NCBI RefSeq assembly: GCF_009176645.1
Contig: NZ_AP019007.1
Span: 2,604,001-2,668,000 of the forward strand
Length of the DNA stretch: 64,000 bases
Source: Enterobacter oligotrophicus
GTDB taxonomy: Bacteria > Pseudomonadota > Gammaproteobacteria > Enterobacterales > Enterobacteriaceae
Direction: 5' to 3'
Shown here one piece after another: positions 1 through 9,732 of this stretch (positions are counted from its first letter, which is position 1; every line of letters begins with the position of its first letter). The position numbers and the translations under genes are program-made. The notes under the pieces were generated by a model. That model made no database searches, was not told the origin of the DNA, and worked only from the letters and a program-made list of their open reading frames with translations.

Positions 1-75
1 GCCTCCTGGCGTCACGCGGAGCAGCTCCCGGCGCTGTTTAACGGCACGCCGATTGGCACGCGTATTCTGGCTTAA
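1..75 (+). CDS. argB: Acetylglutamate kinase, C-terminal end (partial)
   Basis: Only the last 24 codons are present, ending in TAA. They read ASWRHAEQLPALFNG and finish in GTRILA, which matches the remembered C-terminus of E. coli ArgB almost residue for residue. ArgB phosphorylates N-acetylglutamate in the second step of arginine synthesis. argH follows in the same direction after a REP pair, the same order as the argCBH operon of E. coli. The rest of the gene lies outside the window. Confidence 0.9.
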   Translation, partial: ASWRHAEQLPALFNGTPIGTRILA

Positions 76-82
76 GATTCTG

Positions 83-153
83 TGCCGGATGGCGCTTCGC
101 TTATCCGGCCTACGTGAAATTTGTAGGCCCGGTAAGCGCAGCGCCACCGGGCA
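83..153. repeat. REP pair (BIME) between argB and argH
   Basis: Two facing copies of the enterobacterial REP/PU palindrome: GCCGGATGGCGCTTCGC... at 83-113 and its inverse at 122-153. The element lies inside the argBH transcript, where REP hairpins usually affect mRNA stability or bind gyrase, Pol I or IHF. The same repeat recurs at 5373, 25148 and 59295. Confidence 0.85.
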
Positions 154-180
154 AAAATATCATCATTAAGGAAATTCGTT

Positions 181-1554
181 ATGGCACTTTGGGGTGGGCG
201 TTTTACACAGGCAGCGGATCAACGGTTCAAACAGTTCAACGACTCTTTGCGCTTCGACTACCGCCTGGCCGAACAGGATATCGTCGGCTCTGTGGCCTGG
301 TCCAAAGCGCTGGTGACGGTTGGTGTGCTGACCGCAGACGAACAACTGCAGCTGGAAGAGGCGCTGAATAACCTACTCGAAGAGGTGCGTCTGGACCCGC
401 AGCAAATCCTGCAGAGTGATGCCGAAGATATTCACAGTTGGGTGGAAGGCAAACTCATCGATAAAGTCGGTCAACTGGGTAAAAAACTGCACACCGGCCG
501 TAGCCGTAACGACCAGGTTGCGACTGACCTGAAGCTGTGGTGTAAAGACACCGTTAGCGAGCTGCTGGCGGCCAACCGTCAGCTGCAGAGCGCGCTGGTG
601 GAAACCGCGCAGAACAATCAGGACGCGGTGATGCCGGGTTATACCCACCTGCAGCGCGCGCAGCCTGTGACCTTTGCGCACTGGTGTCTGGCCTACGTTG
701 AGATGCTGGCGCGTGACGAAAGCCGTCTGCAGGATACTCTGAAACGTCTGGACGTCAGCCCGCTGGGCAGCGGCGCGCTGGCCGGTACGGCGTATGAAAT
801 CGACCGTGAACAGCTGGCAGGCTGGCTCGGCTTTGCCTCCGCCACCCGCAACAGTCTGGACAGCGTCTCTGACCGCGACCACGTGCTGGAGCTGCTCTCG
901 AATGCCTCTATCGGCATGGTGCACCTGTCGCGCTTTGCTGAAGATCTGATCTTCTTTAACTCTGGCGAAGCGGGCTTCGTCGAGCTGTCCGACCGCGTGA
1001 CCTCAGGTTCTTCCCTGATGCCGCAGAAGAAAAACCCGGACGCGCTGGAGCTGATCCGCGGCAAGTGTGGCCGCGTGCAGGGCGCGCTGACCGGTATGAT
1101 GATGACCCTGAAAGGGCTGCCGCTGGCGTACAACAAAGATATGCAGGAAGACAAAGAAGGGTTGTTCGACGCGCTCGACACCTGGCTGGATTGTCTGCAC
1201 ATGGGCGCGCTGGTATTGGACGGCATCCAGGTGAAACGCCCGCGCTGTCAGGAAGCGGCGCAACAGGGTTATGCTAACTCGACCGAGCTGGCGGATTATC
1301 TGGTCGCGAAAGGTGTACCGTTCCGTGAAGCGCACCATATCGTGGGTGAAGCGGTGGTAGAAGCGATTCGTCAGGGTAAACCGCTGGAAGATCTGGCGCT
1401 TGCCGATCTGCAAAAATTCAGCGCGGTTATCGGGGATGATGTGTATCCGATTCTGGCGCTGCAGTCCTGCCTGGATAAACGTGCCGCGAAAGGCGGCGTG
1501 TCACCGAAGCAGGTGGCGCAGGCGATTGCGGATGCGAAAGGTCGGTTGGTTTAA
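181..1554 (+). CDS. argH: Argininosuccinate lyase
   Basis: The protein has 457 residues, the same length as E. coli ArgH and nearly identical throughout. ArgH is a cytosolic homotetramer of the fumarase/aspartase superfamily that splits argininosuccinate into arginine and fumarate, the last step of arginine synthesis. The superfamily signature [12 protein letters not shown], which carries the catalytic serine, lies near residue 280, and the HTGRSRND substrate-binding segment near residue 105. The start [10 protein letters not shown] is preceded by an AAGGAA ribosome-binding site. It follows argB in the same direction across a REP pair, so the genes are probably cotranscribed. A terminator candidate follows at 1614. 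Confidence 0.97.
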   Translation: MALWGGRFTQAADQRFKQFNDSLRFDYRLAEQDIVGSVAWSKALVTVGVLTADEQLQLEEALNNLLEEVRLDPQQILQSDAEDIHSWVEGKLIDKVGQLGKKLHTGRSRNDQVATDLKLWCKDTVSELLAANRQLQSALVETAQNNQDAVMPGYTHLQRAQPVTFAHWCLAYVEMLARDESRLQDTLKRLDVSPLGSGALAGTAYEIDREQLAGWLGFASATRNSLDSVSDRDHVLELLSNASIGMVHLSRFAEDLIFFNSGEAGFVELSDRVTSGSSLMPQKKNPDALELIRGKCGRVQGALTGMMMTLKGLPLAYNKDMQEDKEGLFDALDTWLDCLHMGALVLDGIQVKRPRCQEAAQQGYANSTELADYLVAKGVPFREAHHIVGEAVVEAIRQGKPLEDLALADLQKFSAVIGDDVYPILALQSCLDKRAAKGGVSPKQVAQAIADAKGRLV

Positions 1555-1570
1555 ACCGTGCGGGCTGGTG

Positions 1571-1603
1571 CCCTCACCCCGGCCCTCTCCCACAGGGAGA
1601 GGG
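1571..1603. repeat. CCCTCACCC / CCCTCTCCC...GGGAGAGGG hairpin repeat
   Basis: A GC-rich palindrome with a CCCTCTCCC arm, short loop and GGGAGAGGG arm, preceded by CCCTCACCCC. Related copies lie at 28285, 40237, 43385 and, more diverged, 51110, always between genes. It is distinct from the classic REP sequence. Confidence 0.7.
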
Positions 1604-1613
1604 AGAAAAACGG

Positions 1614-1640
1614 AGCCTGGCTTAGCGCTGGGCTTTTTTT
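1614..1640 (+). terminator. Candidate argH terminator
   Basis: An imperfect hairpin (AGCCTGGC ... GCTGGGCT) is followed by seven T residues at 1634-1640. It would end the argH transcript just before the converging oxyS terminator. The stem has mismatches, so confidence is moderate. Confidence 0.5.
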
Positions 1641-1652
1641 ACGCAAAAAAAA

Positions 1653-1761
1653 GCGGACCACGGGGTCCGCAAAAGTTCACGTTGGCTTTAGTTGTTCGAG
1701 TTTTGAGAGAAACTCGCTGACGGTGCGGGGACGTCAAGGGTCAAACACGTGCCGCCTCGTC
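1653..1761 (-). ncRNA. oxyS: OxyS small regulatory RNA
   Basis: On the minus strand, divergent from oxyR, the sequence carries blocks recognisable from E. coli OxyS: GGCGGCAC near the 5' end, GACCCTTGA, GAGTTTCTC, and AACTAAAGCCAACGTGAAC before the 3' hairpin. Counting from the aligned 5' G at 1761 to the end of the hairpin gives 109 nt, the E. coli length. The 3' end is a Rho-independent terminator, GCGGACC-CCGT-GGTCCGC, followed by eight T on this strand (1645-1652). OxyS is made during peroxide stress under OxyR control and acts with Hfq on targets such as fhlA and rpoS. The 5' part and the terminal loop differ from K-12 (see findings). The exact 5' end is inferred by alignment. Confidence 0.9.
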
Positions 1762-1858
1762 TATGTGGTGTATTATTCAACAGAATGCTTGATAGGGATA
1801 ATCGTTCGTTGCTATGCTATCTATCGCCATGAACTATCGTGGCGACGGAGGATGAATA

Positions 1859-2776
1859 ATGAATATTCGTGATCTTGAATACCTGGTAGCGTTAGCCGAG
1901 CACCGCCATTTTCGTCGCGCGGCAGATTCCTGCCACGTCAGCCAGCCTACGCTGAGCGGCCAGATCCGCAAGCTGGAAGATGAGCTGGGCGTCATGCTGC
2001 TGGAGCGCACCAGCCGTAAGGTACTGTTCACCCAGGCCGGTCTGTTGCTGGTGGATCAGGCGCGTACTGTGCTGCGCGAGGTCAAAGTGCTCAAGGAAAT
2101 GGCAAGCCAGCAGGGGGAGACGATGTCCGGCCCGCTGCATATTGGCCTGATCCCAACCGTTGGCCCGTACCTGTTGCCGCAGATCATTCCGATGCTGCAC
2201 CAGACATTCCCGAAACTCGAAATGTATCTGCATGAAGCGCAAACCCATCAGTTGCTGGCGCAGTTAGACAGCGGCAAGCTCGACTGCGCGATTCTGGCGT
2301 TGGTCAAAGAGAGTGAAGCCTTCATTGAAGTACCGCTGTTCGATGAGCCGATGATGCTGGCGATCTATGAAGATCACCCGTGGGCAAACCGCGATCGCGT
2401 GCCGATGGCCGATCTGGCCGGTGAAAAGCTGCTGATGCTGGAAGATGGTCACTGCCTGCGCGATCAGGCGATGGGCTTCTGCTTCGAAGCAGGTGCCGAC
2501 GAAGATACCCATTTCCGCGCAACCAGCCTGGAAACGCTGCGTAACATGGTGGCGGCGGGAAGCGGCATCACACTGTTGCCTGCGCTGGCCGTGCCGCGCG
2601 AGCGTCAACGTGATGGTGTGGTTTATCTGCCGTGCATTAAGCCAGAGCCGCGCCGCACGATAGGTCTGGTTTATCGCCCTGGGTCACCGCTGCGCAGCCG
2701 CTATGAGCAGCTGGCAGAGGCCATCCGTGGTGCGATGGATGGCCATTTTGACAACGCGTTAAAACAGGCGGTTTAA
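1859..2776 (+). CDS. oxyR: Peroxide-sensing LysR-type regulator OxyR
   Basis: The protein has 305 residues, the E. coli length. The N-terminal winged helix-turn-helix is at about 1-60 ([21 protein letters not shown]). The redox pair Cys199 and Cys208 sits in the segment [12 protein letters not shown]; these cysteines form the disulfide that switches OxyR on under hydrogen peroxide. OxyR activates oxyS and antioxidant genes. The gene is divergent from oxyS, with the shared control region at about 1762-1858, and ACGGAGGATGAATA supplies a strong ribosome-binding site. Its 3' end overlaps the convergent sthA by 18 bp. Confidence 0.98.
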   Translation: MNIRDLEYLVALAEHRHFRRAADSCHVSQPTLSGQIRKLEDELGVMLLERTSRKVLFTQAGLLLVDQARTVLREVKVLKEMASQQGETMSGPLHIGLIPTVGPYLLPQIIPMLHQTFPKLEMYLHEAQTHQLLAQLDSGKLDCAILALVKESEAFIEVPLFDEPMMLAIYEDHPWANRDRVPMADLAGEKLLMLEDGHCLRDQAMGFCFEAGADEDTHFRATSLETLRNMVAAGSGITLLPALAVPRERQRDGVVYLPCIKPEPRRTIGLVYRPGSPLRSRYEQLAEAIRGAMDGHFDNALKQAV

Positions 2777-4159
2777 GCCGTTCAGCGCAGCTACCCGATA
2801 GGCTTCCGCCATGGTCGGGTAGTTAAAGGTGGTGTTAACGAAGTACTCGATGGTGTTGCCGCCACCTTTTTGCTCCATGATTGCCTGGCCGATATGAATG
2901 ATTTCCGCGGCACGTTCACCAAAGCAGTGAATCCCGAGGATCTCTTTCGTCTCGCGATGGAACAGGATCTTCAGCGTACCCACGCTCATCCCCACGATTT
3001 GCGCGCGCGCCAGATGTTTAAACTGGGCACGACCTACCTCGTAAGGCACCTTCATGGCCGTCAACTGCTGCTCGGTTTTCCCCACAGAGCTGATTTCCGG
3101 AATGGTGTAGATACCCGTCGGGATATCTTCGATCAGATGCGCCGTTGCTTCGCCTTTCACCAGCGCCTGAGCGGCAATGCGCCCCTGGTCGTAAGCGGCT
3201 GATGCCAGACTTGGGTAGCCAATTACGTCGCCCACTGCATACACGTGCGGCAGGGCGGTCTGATACATGCTGTTGACCTTGAGCTGCCCGCGGCTGTCGG
3301 TTTCAAGCCCGATATTTTCCAGCTGCAGTGAATCGGTGTTGCCGGTACGGCCGTTGGCGTACAGCAGGCAGTCAGCTTTCAGCTTCTTGCCGGACTTCAG
3401 GTGCATGATCACACCGTCGTCGCAGCCTTCGATCTTCTCGTACTCTTCGTTGTGGCGAATCACCACACCGCTGTTCCAGAAATGATAGGAAAGGGAATCT
3501 GACATCTCCTGATCGAGGAAGGCAAGCAGCCGGTCGCGGGTGTTGATGAGATCGACTTTGACCTCCATACCTCGGAAGATCGACGCATATTCGCAGCCAA
3601 TCACGCCCGCGCCATAGATGATCACATGGCGTGGCTCGTGGTGCAGGCTGAGGATGGAGTCGCTGTCGTAGATGCGCGGGTGCGAGAAGTCCACGTCTGC
3701 CGGATGGTACGGGCGGGAACCGCAGGCGATCACAAATTTTTCAGCGGTGAGCGTCTCAACCGAACCGTCGTGGCACTCCAGCGCCAGGGTGTGTTCATCC
3801 ACGAAATGCGCGTTACCTTGCAGAATTTCACAGTGGTTGCGCTCATAGAAACCCTGACGCATGCGCGTCTGCTGGTTAATGACCGTGTCTGCGTGATTCA
3901 GGATATCGGCAAAGGAGGAACGAAGAAGTCGGGAGTGGTCGCTGTAAAGAGGGTTCTGGTTAAATTCAATAATGCGGCTAACGGCGTGGCGGAGGGCTTT
4001 CGACGGGATGGTGCCCCAGTGGGTGCAACCGCCGCCAACATTATGATAGCGCTCAATGACCGCTACTCTGGCTCCCTGTTTCACCAGACCCATAGCAGCG
4101 CCTTCGCCGCCGGGGCCGGAACCAATAACTATTGCGTCGTAATCGTAGGAATGTGGCAT
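2759..4159 (-). CDS. sthA: Soluble pyridine nucleotide transhydrogenase
   Basis: A 466-residue flavoprotein matching E. coli SthA (UdhA). It exchanges hydride between NADPH and NAD+ in the cytosol and mainly reoxidises excess NADPH. The FAD-binding [10 protein letters not shown] is at residues 13-22, a second dinucleotide-binding motif ([13 protein letters not shown]) is near 185, and the FAD site YAVGDVIG is near 310. The position where related disulfide reductases have a CxxxxC redox pair reads [13 protein letters not shown] with one cysteine, which is typical of SthA and shows it is not a lipoamide or glutathione reductase. It is divergent from fabR and converges on oxyR. Confidence 0.97.
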   Translation of the reverse strand: MPHSYDYDAIVIGSGPGGEGAAMGLVKQGARVAVIERYHNVGGGCTHWGTIPSKALRHAVSRIIEFNQNPLYSDHSRLLRSSFADILNHADTVINQQTRMRQGFYERNHCEILQGNAHFVDEHTLALECHDGSVETLTAEKFVIACGSRPYHPADVDFSHPRIYDSDSILSLHHEPRHVIIYGAGVIGCEYASIFRGMEVKVDLINTRDRLLAFLDQEMSDSLSYHFWNSGVVIRHNEEYEKIEGCDDGVIMHLKSGKKLKADCLLYANGRTGNTDSLQLENIGLETDSRGQLKVNSMYQTALPHVYAVGDVIGYPSLASAAYDQGRIAAQALVKGEATAHLIEDIPTGIYTIPEISSVGKTEQQLTAMKVPYEVGRAQFKHLARAQIVGMSVGTLKILFHRETKEILGIHCFGERAAEIIHIGQAIMEQKGGGNTIEYFVNTTFNYPTMAEAYRVAALNGLNRLF

Positions 4160-4358
4160 GGCAAGGCTTACCTGTTCTTATACATAAAAGCAACAGAATC
4201 ATAACATCATTGCAGAAGTATCCCAATTATCGTTGTGCTTTTTTCGGGCAGTGGAGCACAAACCGCGCGTAAACAATCATTCACAAAGCTAACCAAACAG
4301 ATTAATTTTATTCTCTGGTATAGTGCCTGCAGGCCTTTGGAAGGATTCAACTATCGTG
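4160..4358. promoter_or_regulatory. sthA / fabR divergent promoter region
   Basis: A 199-bp intergenic region, AT-rich toward fabR. A good -10 hexamer, TATAGT, lies at 4319-4324. It overlaps the GTG at 4323 that would give a longer FabR, which argues against that start. No clear -35 or operator was identified by eye. Confidence 0.5.
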
Positions 4359-4994
4359 ATGGGCGTTAGAGCACAACAAAAAGAGAAAACCCGGCGTTCG
4401 CTGGTGGAAGCGGCATTCAGTCAACTGAGTGCCGAGCGAAGTTTTGCCAGTTTGAGCCTGCGCGAAGTGGCGCGTGAGGCCGGGATTGCGCCAACGTCCT
4501 TCTATCGTCACTTCCGTGATGTGGATGAACTGGGCCTGACCATGGTCGATGAAAGTGGGCTGATGCTGCGCCAGCTTATGCGCCAGGCGCGCCAGCGCAT
4601 TGCCAAAGGCGGCAGCGTGATCCGCACGTCGGTGTCGACTTTTATGGAATTTATCGGCAATAACCCTAATGCATTTCGCCTGCTGCTGCGCGAGCGTTCC
4701 GGAACCTCTGCCGCGTTTCGTGCTGCGGTCGCGCGTGAAATTCAACATTTCATCGCGGAACTTGCCGACTATCTGGAACTCGAAAACCATATGCCGCGTG
4801 CTTTTACGGAAGCACAGGCCGAAGCGATGGTGACGATTGTCTTCAGTGCGGGTGCCGAAGCACTGGATGTCAGCGTTGAGCAACGCAAGCAACTCGAAGA
4901 GCGACTGGTATTGCAGCTGCGGATGATTTCCAAAGGTGCGTACTACTGGTATCGCCGTGAACAAGAGAAACTGGCACATCAAACCGAAGAGTGA
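4359..4994 (+). CDS. fabR: TetR-family repressor of unsaturated fatty acid synthesis
   Basis: A 211-residue protein from the ATG at 4359 ([10 protein letters not shown]), matching E. coli FabR. The helix-turn-helix spans about residues 25-50 ([19 protein letters not shown]), and the rest is a helical acyl-CoA/ACP-sensing domain. FabR represses fabB and fabA and so sets the ratio of unsaturated to saturated membrane lipids. An AAGGA site at 4341 precedes the start. The in-frame GTG codon just before the ATG could also initiate. A longer form from GTG 4323 is unlikely because that codon sits in a -10 box. yijD follows after 9 bp and is probably cotranscribed. Confidence 0.95.
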   Translation: MGVRAQQKEKTRRSLVEAAFSQLSAERSFASLSLREVAREAGIAPTSFYRHFRDVDELGLTMVDESGLMLRQLMRQARQRIAKGGSVIRTSVSTFMEFIGNNPNAFRLLLRERSGTSAAFRAAVAREIQHFIAELADYLELENHMPRAFTEAQAEAMVTIVFSAGAEALDVSVEQRKQLEERLVLQLRMISKGAYYWYRREQEKLAHQTEE

Positions 4995-5003
4995 AGGTGA
5001 GTA

Positions 5004-5363
5004 ATGAAACAGTCAGGTCAGGATAAAGGGACGCTGTTGCTGGCATTGATCGCTGGCTTATCCATTAATGGTACGTTTGCCGCTATTTTTAGCTCAATTG
5101 TTCCGTTTTCGATTTTCCCGATAATTGCGCTGGTGCTGACGGTTTACTGCCTGCATCAACGTTACCTGAACCGCACGATGCCCGTGGGATTGCCGGGACT
5201 GGCCGCTGCCAGCTTTATTCTGGGCGTATTGCTGTATAGCACGGTGGTGCGCGCGGAGTATCCGGATATCGGCTCTAACTTCCTGCCTGCGGTGCTCTCT
5301 GTGGCGCTGGTGTTCTGGATTGGCTCGCGTATGCGTAGCCGTAAGAGCCAGTTGCCGGAGTAA
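5004..5363 (+). CDS. yijD: YijD inner-membrane protein (DUF1422)
   Basis: A 119-residue protein of unknown function, similar to E. coli YijD in sequence, length and position after fabR. Four hydrophobic segments are visible at about residues 10-28, 36-55, 62-82 and 92-107, with a basic C-terminus (RMRSRKSQ), so it is probably a four-pass inner-membrane protein. It sits 9 bp after fabR behind a GAAGGTGAG ribosome-binding site, which suggests translation from the fabR transcript. A link to membrane lipid control is plausible from position only. Confidence 0.9.
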   Translation: MKQSGQDKGTLLLALIAGLSINGTFAAIFSSIVPFSIFPIIALVLTVYCLHQRYLNRTMPVGLPGLAAASFILGVLLYSTVVRAEYPDIGSNFLPAVLSVALVFWIGSRMRSRKSQLPE

Positions 5364-5372
5364 TGAATGATT

Positions 5373-5440
5373 TGTAGGGCAGGTAAGCGAAGCGCCACCT
5401 GCCAAAAACGCCGGATGGCGCTACGCTTATCCGGCCTACA
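5373..5440. repeat. REP pair (BIME) between yijD and trmA
   Basis: Two facing REP/PU copies (GTAGGGCAGGTAAGCG... and GCCGGATGGCGCTACGC...) between the convergent ends of yijD and trmA. It ends two bases before the trmA stop codon. Such elements commonly mark convergent gene ends. Confidence 0.85.
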
Positions 5441-5442
5441 GA

Positions 5443-6543
5443 TCACCGTGCGGTAAGTAAAACGCCGCACTCCATATGGTGCGTATACGGGAACTGATCG
5501 AACAGTGCCAGACGTTCAACCTTGTGCGTCTGGCTTAATGTTTCCAGGTTCTTGCACAGCGTCTCCGGGTTACAGGAGATGTACAAAATGCGCGGGTACG
5601 CCTGCACCATTTTCTCGGTTTCGCTGTCCAGGCCACTGCGCGGTGGGTCGACAAAAATCGTCTCGCACTGGTAACTCTTCAGATCGATTCCCTGCAGGCG
5701 GTTAAACTCGCGCACGCCGTTCATGGCCTGCGTGAACTCTTCTGCGGCCATGCGAATGATCTGCACGTTATCGATATGGTTCGCGGCGATGTTGTATTGC
5801 GCGGCGGCCACCGACGGCTTGGCGATTTCCGTTGCCAGCACGCGCTCAAAATTGCGTGCCAGCGCCAGCGAGAAGTTGCCGTTACCGCAGTACAGCTCAA
5901 GCAGATCGCCTTTAGATCCTTCCGTCGCCTTCAGCGCCCACTCCAGCATCTGCACGTTCATTGCCGCGTTCGGTTGGGTGAAGCTGTTCTCCACCTGACG
6001 ATAAACCATCTCTTTACCCGCCACCGGCAGACGCTCGTCGACGTAATCCTGATCCAGCATGATTTTAGTTTTTGTCGCGCGGCCAATCAGATGAACGTTG
6101 ATGTTCTGCGCACGCAGCGCATCGCGCAGCGCTTCTGCCTGCTCGCGCCACTCGTCATTCAGGGCTTTGTGATACAGCAGGGAGACAATGGCCTGATTGC
6201 TTTGGGTCGTCAGGTAGTCAATCTGGAACAGCTTGTGGCGCAGCACTGGGTTGTTGCGCACGCCGTCAATCATTAGCGTCATCAGCTGGTTGATGAGCTC
6301 ACTCGCCGCCGGGAAGCTGTCCACGCGAATACGGGATTTCGTCTGCTGATCGAAAATGATGTGGTAGAGGTCATCGCCATCGTGCCAGATGCGAAACTCA
6401 GCGCGCATACGGTAATGGCTGACAGGGGAGCGGAACACCTCGGGAACGGGCGCGTTGAAAGGCGTCATCATACTTTGCAGGCGGACAACTTTCTCTGCCA
6501 GCTGTGCGTCGTACTGTTCTGTCGGGAGGTGTTCTGGGGTCAT
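5443..6543 (-). CDS. trmA: tRNA (uracil-54-C5)-methyltransferase
   Basis: A 366-residue protein from the ATG at 6543 ([14 protein letters not shown]), the same length and start as E. coli TrmA. It methylates U54 of tRNA (and U341 of tmRNA) with S-adenosylmethionine. The SAM-binding motif [15 protein letters not shown] lies near residue 215, [10 protein letters not shown] near 300, and the nucleophilic cysteine is in YISCNPETL near 324. A longer in-frame reading upstream to 6633 is not conserved with K-12 and is rejected. The gene is divergent from btuB. Confidence 0.97.
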   Translation of the reverse strand: MTPEHLPTEQYDAQLAEKVVRLQSMMTPFNAPVPEVFRSPVSHYRMRAEFRIWHDGDDLYHIIFDQQTKSRIRVDSFPAASELINQLMTLMIDGVRNNPVLRHKLFQIDYLTTQSNQAIVSLLYHKALNDEWREQAEALRDALRAQNINVHLIGRATKTKIMLDQDYVDERLPVAGKEMVYRQVENSFTQPNAAMNVQMLEWALKATEGSKGDLLELYCGNGNFSLALARNFERVLATEIAKPSVAAAQYNIAANHIDNVQIIRMAAEEFTQAMNGVREFNRLQGIDLKSYQCETIFVDPPRSGLDSETEKMVQAYPRILYISCNPETLCKNLETLSQTHKVERLALFDQFPYTHHMECGVLLTAR

Positions 6544-6619
6544 GATGCGTCCTGAGTGATAAAGAATTACGCGGGGATTGTAGGCATTGTTCAGGGGATG
6601 TCCAGATTTTATGGCCAAT

Positions 6620-6643
6620 AGCTGTCTGGACATCTATACGTGT
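6620..6643. promoter_or_regulatory. Candidate MetJ operator (three tandem met boxes)
   Basis: Three contiguous octamers, AGCTGTCT, GGACATCT and ATACGTGT, each match the met-box consensus AGACGTCT at six of eight positions and are spaced exactly eight bases apart, as MetJ requires. They lie where the btuB promoter should be, just upstream of the riboswitch leader. MetJ control of a B12 importer would make sense because MetH needs B12. This is a by-eye match and not a scored one. Confidence 0.45.
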
Positions 6644-6659
6644 CTAATTGTAGCATTCT

Positions 6660-6882
6660 GTTTCCGGTCTCCTGAGAGTGAAAAGGGAATCCAGTGTAAA
6701 TCTGGAGCTGACGCGCAGCGGTAAAGACTGGCGGGATGAGAGTTGTAGACACTGTGAAAATGGGAAGTCTTCATCCGTATAACGCCACCCAGCCCGAAGA
6801 CCTGCCGGGATCACGTCGCATTTGGTTTCATCATCGCGTGCTATCGATGAGGCCTGCGGCATCCTTCTTATATTGTGGATGC
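6660..6882 (+). ncRNA. Cobalamin (AdoCbl) riboswitch of btuB
   Basis: The btuB leader matches the E. coli riboswitch in its main blocks: AGGGAATCCAGTGTAAATC near 6684, GCTGACGCGCAGCGGTAA near 6708, the B12 box AGCCCGAAGACCTGCC at 6791-6806, and a 3' hairpin GCATCC (6859-6864) / GGATGC (6877-6882). The last hairpin covers the ribosome-binding region just before the btuB ATG. Adenosylcobalamin binding is expected to stabilise it and block translation, as known for E. coli. The intervening stem-loops differ from K-12 in sequence. Confidence 0.95.
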
Positions 6883-6889
6883 TTTAACA

Positions 6890-8737
6890 ATGATTAAAAA
6901 AGTATCGCTGTTGACGGCGTTGTCCGTCACGGCATTTTCGGGCTGGGCGCAGGATAGCGCTGACTCGTTGGTGGTGACAGCAAACCGTTTTGAACAACCC
7001 GCAAAAACCGTTCTGGCTCCGACTTCTGTCATAACGCATGAAGATATCGAACGCTGGCAGGCAAAAAGCGTGGTGGAGGTGATGTCACGTCTGCCGGGAG
7101 TCGATATCGCACAAAGCGGTGGGCTTGGGGCGACCTCTTCTACCTATATTCGTGGGACCGAATCCCGCCACGTTCTGGTGTTGATTGATGGTATTCCTCT
7201 GAACAACGCCGGGATCAGCAATGTGCCCGATCTGAGCCAAATTCCGGTCTCGCTGATCCAGCGTATTGAGTATATTCGTGGCCCGCGTTCGGCACTGTAC
7301 GGTTCTGATGCGATTGGTGGCGTGATTAACATCATCACCGGGCGCGATAAGCCGGGGGCGGAAATTTCTGCGGGAGTGGGTTCTAAGGGCTATCAAACTT
7401 ACGATGGTTCTTTCCAGCAAGTGCTCGATAAAACCAAAATCACCATGGCAGGTAACTATACCTATACCCGTGGTTTTGATATTGGCGCGAATGATGCGCC
7501 GCGCCAGCCTGACCGTGACGGTTTTATGAGTAAGTCACTGTATGGCTCAGTGGAACAGCAGATTACCGACAGCGTAAGCGGGTTCTTCCGTGGCTTTGGT
7601 TACGATAACCGCACGGCGTATGACGGCTACGACGCTTACAATGATGACTACACCGCGATAACGGGCAGGCCGGACACGCGCCAGCTGTATAGCCAGAACT
7701 GGGACACCGGGCTGCGTTATAGCCAGGGAATTTATCAATCTCAACTGGTAGCGGGTTATGGTCGTAGCAAAGACCTGAACTATGATCCGAGCAAAGGGCG
7801 TTATGCTGCATCCTCCACCATGGATGATGTGAAGCAATATACCGCCCAGTGGATGAATAATGTGACGGTTGGGCACGGTAATATTGGTGCGGGTCTGGAC
7901 TGGCAGAAGCAAAGAACGCAGGCGGGGACGGGGCTTCTTGAGAAAGGATACGAGCAGCACAATACCGGCGTTTTCCTCTCCGGTATGCAGCAGTTCAATA
8001 GCGTGACCCTGGAAGCTGCTGCCCGTAATGACGACAACTCTAACTTCGGCAACCATAGCACCTGGCAAACCAGCGCCGCGTGGGAGTTTGTTGAGGGGTA
8101 TCGCTTCATTGCCTCCTACGGTACGGCCTATAAAGCGCCAACAATGAGCCAGATCCATAGCGCGAAATATGGCAACCCGGATCTCAAACCTGAAGAGAGT
8201 AAGCAGTGGGAAGGTGGCTTTGAAGGGCTAACGGGGCCGGTTAACTGGCGCATTAGCGCTTATCGTAATGATGTCGACAACCTGATTGGCTATGATGCGA
8301 TGAACCGTCCTTACAACGTGAACAAAGCACGTATCGAAGGGATCGAAGCAACAGCGCAGTTTGATACCGGCCCGGTGGCGCATCAGATTTCCTATGATTA
8401 CGTCGACCCGCGTAATGCGAAAACCAACGAAGTGCTCAAGCGTCGCTCTAAACAGCAGGTGAAATACCAGCTTGACTGGCAGACCTGGGACGTTGACTGG
8501 AATCTTGCTTACCGCTATCTGGGAACGCGCTACGATGATGACTTTAGCGGTTATCCGACGCGTGAAGTTAAAATGGGCGGTGTTAGCCTGTGGGATGTCG
8601 CCGTTTCATATCCGGTCACCTCACATCTGACAGTTCGTGGTAAAATAGCCAACCTGTTCGATAAAGATTACGAGACAGTTTATGGCTACCAAACTGCAGG
8701 ACGGGAATACACCTTGTCTGGCAGCTACACCTTCTGA
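6890..8737 (+). CDS. btuB: TonB-dependent outer membrane vitamin B12 receptor
   Basis: A 615-residue protein from ATG 6890 ([11 protein letters not shown]). A signal peptide of about 20 residues ends in GWA before QDSAD. It is followed by a TonB box DSLVVTA, a plug domain ([45 protein letters not shown]) and a 22-strand beta-barrel ending in the terminal Phe of SGSYTF. BtuB binds cobalamin at the surface and imports it with TonB energy. The plug and the last 40 residues match K-12 closely, whereas surface-loop regions (about residues 170-250) differ in length and sequence, as expected under phage and colicin selection. An upstream GTG at 6875 lies inside the riboswitch hairpin and is not used. 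The 3' end overlaps murI by 56 bp. Confidence 0.96.
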   Translation: MIKKVSLLTALSVTAFSGWAQDSADSLVVTANRFEQPAKTVLAPTSVITHEDIERWQAKSVVEVMSRLPGVDIAQSGGLGATSSTYIRGTESRHVLVLIDGIPLNNAGISNVPDLSQIPVSLIQRIEYIRGPRSALYGSDAIGGVINIITGRDKPGAEISAGVGSKGYQTYDGSFQQVLDKTKITMAGNYTYTRGFDIGANDAPRQPDRDGFMSKSLYGSVEQQITDSVSGFFRGFGYDNRTAYDGYDAYNDDYTAITGRPDTRQLYSQNWDTGLRYSQGIYQSQLVAGYGRSKDLNYDPSKGRYAASSTMDDVKQYTAQWMNNVTVGHGNIGAGLDWQKQRTQAGTGLLEKGYEQHNTGVFLSGMQQFNSVTLEAAARNDDNSNFGNHSTWQTSAAWEFVEGYRFIASYGTAYKAPTMSQIHSAKYGNPDLKPEESKQWEGGFEGLTGPVNWRISAYRNDVDNLIGYDAMNRPYNVNKARIEGIEATAQFDTGPVAHQISYDYVDPRNAKTNEVLKRRSKQQVKYQLDWQTWDVDWNLAYRYLGTRYDDDFSGYPTREVKMGGVSLWDVAVSYPVTSHLTVRGKIANLFDKDYETVYGYQTAGREYTLSGSYTF

Positions 8738-9533
8738 ACCGCGTCCCACCGTGCTGGTGTTTGATTCCGGCGTCGGTGGACTTTCGGTCTATGATGAGAT
8801 TCGGCATCTCCTGCCGGATCTCCATTACATTTACGCTTTCGATAACGTCGCTTTCCCCTATGGGGAGAAGAGTGAAGACTTTATTGTCGAGCGTGTGGTT
8901 GAAATCGTCACCGCGGTACAACAGCGTTATCCCCTGGCGCTGGCGGTTATTGCCTGCAATACGGCAAGTACGGTATCCCTTCCTGCGTTGCGCGAAAAGT
9001 TCCAGTTTCCGGTTGTCGGCGTGGTGCCTGCTATCAAACCTGCTGCGCGCCTGACGGCGAACGGTATTGTCGGTTTGCTGGCAACGCGTGGTACGGTGAA
9101 ACGTCCTTATACGCGTGAGCTTATCGACCGCTTTGCCAACGAGTGTCAGATTGCGATGCTGGGTTCGGCGGAGCTGGTTGAAATGGCGGAAGCGAAGCTG
9201 CATGGAAAATCCGTTTCACTCGACGAGCTGCGCCGTATTTTGCGTCCGTGGCTGCGGATGCCGGAACCGCCGGATACCGTCGTGCTGGGCTGTACCCACT
9301 TCCCGCTCTTACAGGAAGAACTGTTAAACGTTCTGCCGGAGGGCACGCGGCTGGTGGATTCAGGTGCTGCTATTGCGCGTCGCACGGCCTGGCTGCTGGA
9401 ACATGAAGCGCCGGATGCAAAATCTGCCGATGCAAATATCGCTTTTTGTATGGCCGTCACAAAAGAAACGGAGCAACTTTTACCCGTTTTACGTCGTTAT
9501 GGGTTTGAAACGCTCGAAAAACTGGCGCTGTAA
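8682..9533 (+). CDS. murI: Glutamate racemase
   Basis: A 283-residue protein matching E. coli MurI. It converts L- to D-glutamate for peptidoglycan synthesis. The two catalytic cysteines are Cys92 in IACNTAS and Cys204 in [10 protein letters not shown], and the substrate motif [11 protein letters not shown] lies near residue 27. As in E. coli, translation starts inside the end of btuB (56-bp overlap), and an N-terminal extension of about 20 residues precedes the conserved core; in E. coli this extension takes part in activation by UDP-MurNAc-Ala. The rRNA operon begins right after it. Confidence 0.96.
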   Translation: MATKLQDGNTPCLAATPSEPRPTVLVFDSGVGGLSVYDEIRHLLPDLHYIYAFDNVAFPYGEKSEDFIVERVVEIVTAVQQRYPLALAVIACNTASTVSLPALREKFQFPVVGVVPAIKPAARLTANGIVGLLATRGTVKRPYTRELIDRFANECQIAMLGSAELVEMAEAKLHGKSVSLDELRRILRPWLRMPEPPDTVVLGCTHFPLLQEELLNVLPEGTRLVDSGAAIARRTAWLLEHEAPDAKSADANIAFCMAVTKETEQLLPVLRRYGFETLEKLAL

Positions 9534-9584
9534 CACGGTTTTGAGCAAAAAAGAGACGGTTGAACGTTTTTTTTAAAAGAGGGG

Positions 9585-9612
9585 TTGTCAACGTCTGAGA
9601 ACTCCCTATAAT
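9585..9612 (+). promoter_or_regulatory. rRNA operon promoter P1
   Basis: TTGTCA at 9585-9590 and TATAAT at 9607-9612 with a 16-bp spacer and a GC-rich discriminator GCGCCTCCAC, the form of E. coli rrn P1 promoters. An A/T-rich stretch at about 9546-9580 is the likely UP element; Fis sites should lie further upstream, inside murI. Growth-rate and ppGpp control is expected. Confidence 0.93.
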
Positions 9613-9704
9613 GCGCCTCCACTGACACGGAACAACGGCTTACAGGCCGCCGGGTTAGCGGGGTTCAGAGATGAACGCCAACAGAGAAAAGTGAAAATAA
9701 TCGC

Positions 9705-9732
9705 TTGACTCTGAATGAGGAAAACGTAATAT
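9705..9732 (+). promoter_or_regulatory. rRNA operon promoter P2
   Basis: TTGACT at 9705-9710 and TAATAT at 9727-9732 with a 16-bp spacer, 120 bp downstream of P1, as in other enterobacterial rRNA operons. Confidence 0.9.

Noticed and set aside
3626..4204. 192-codon plus-strand frame opposite sthA
   Set aside because: sthA is supported over its whole length; the opposite frame has no start signals or family features.
6544..6633. N-terminal extension of TrmA by 30 codons
   Set aside because: The extension is absent from E. coli TrmA, and the ATG at 6543 gives the exact family length and overlaps no control element.
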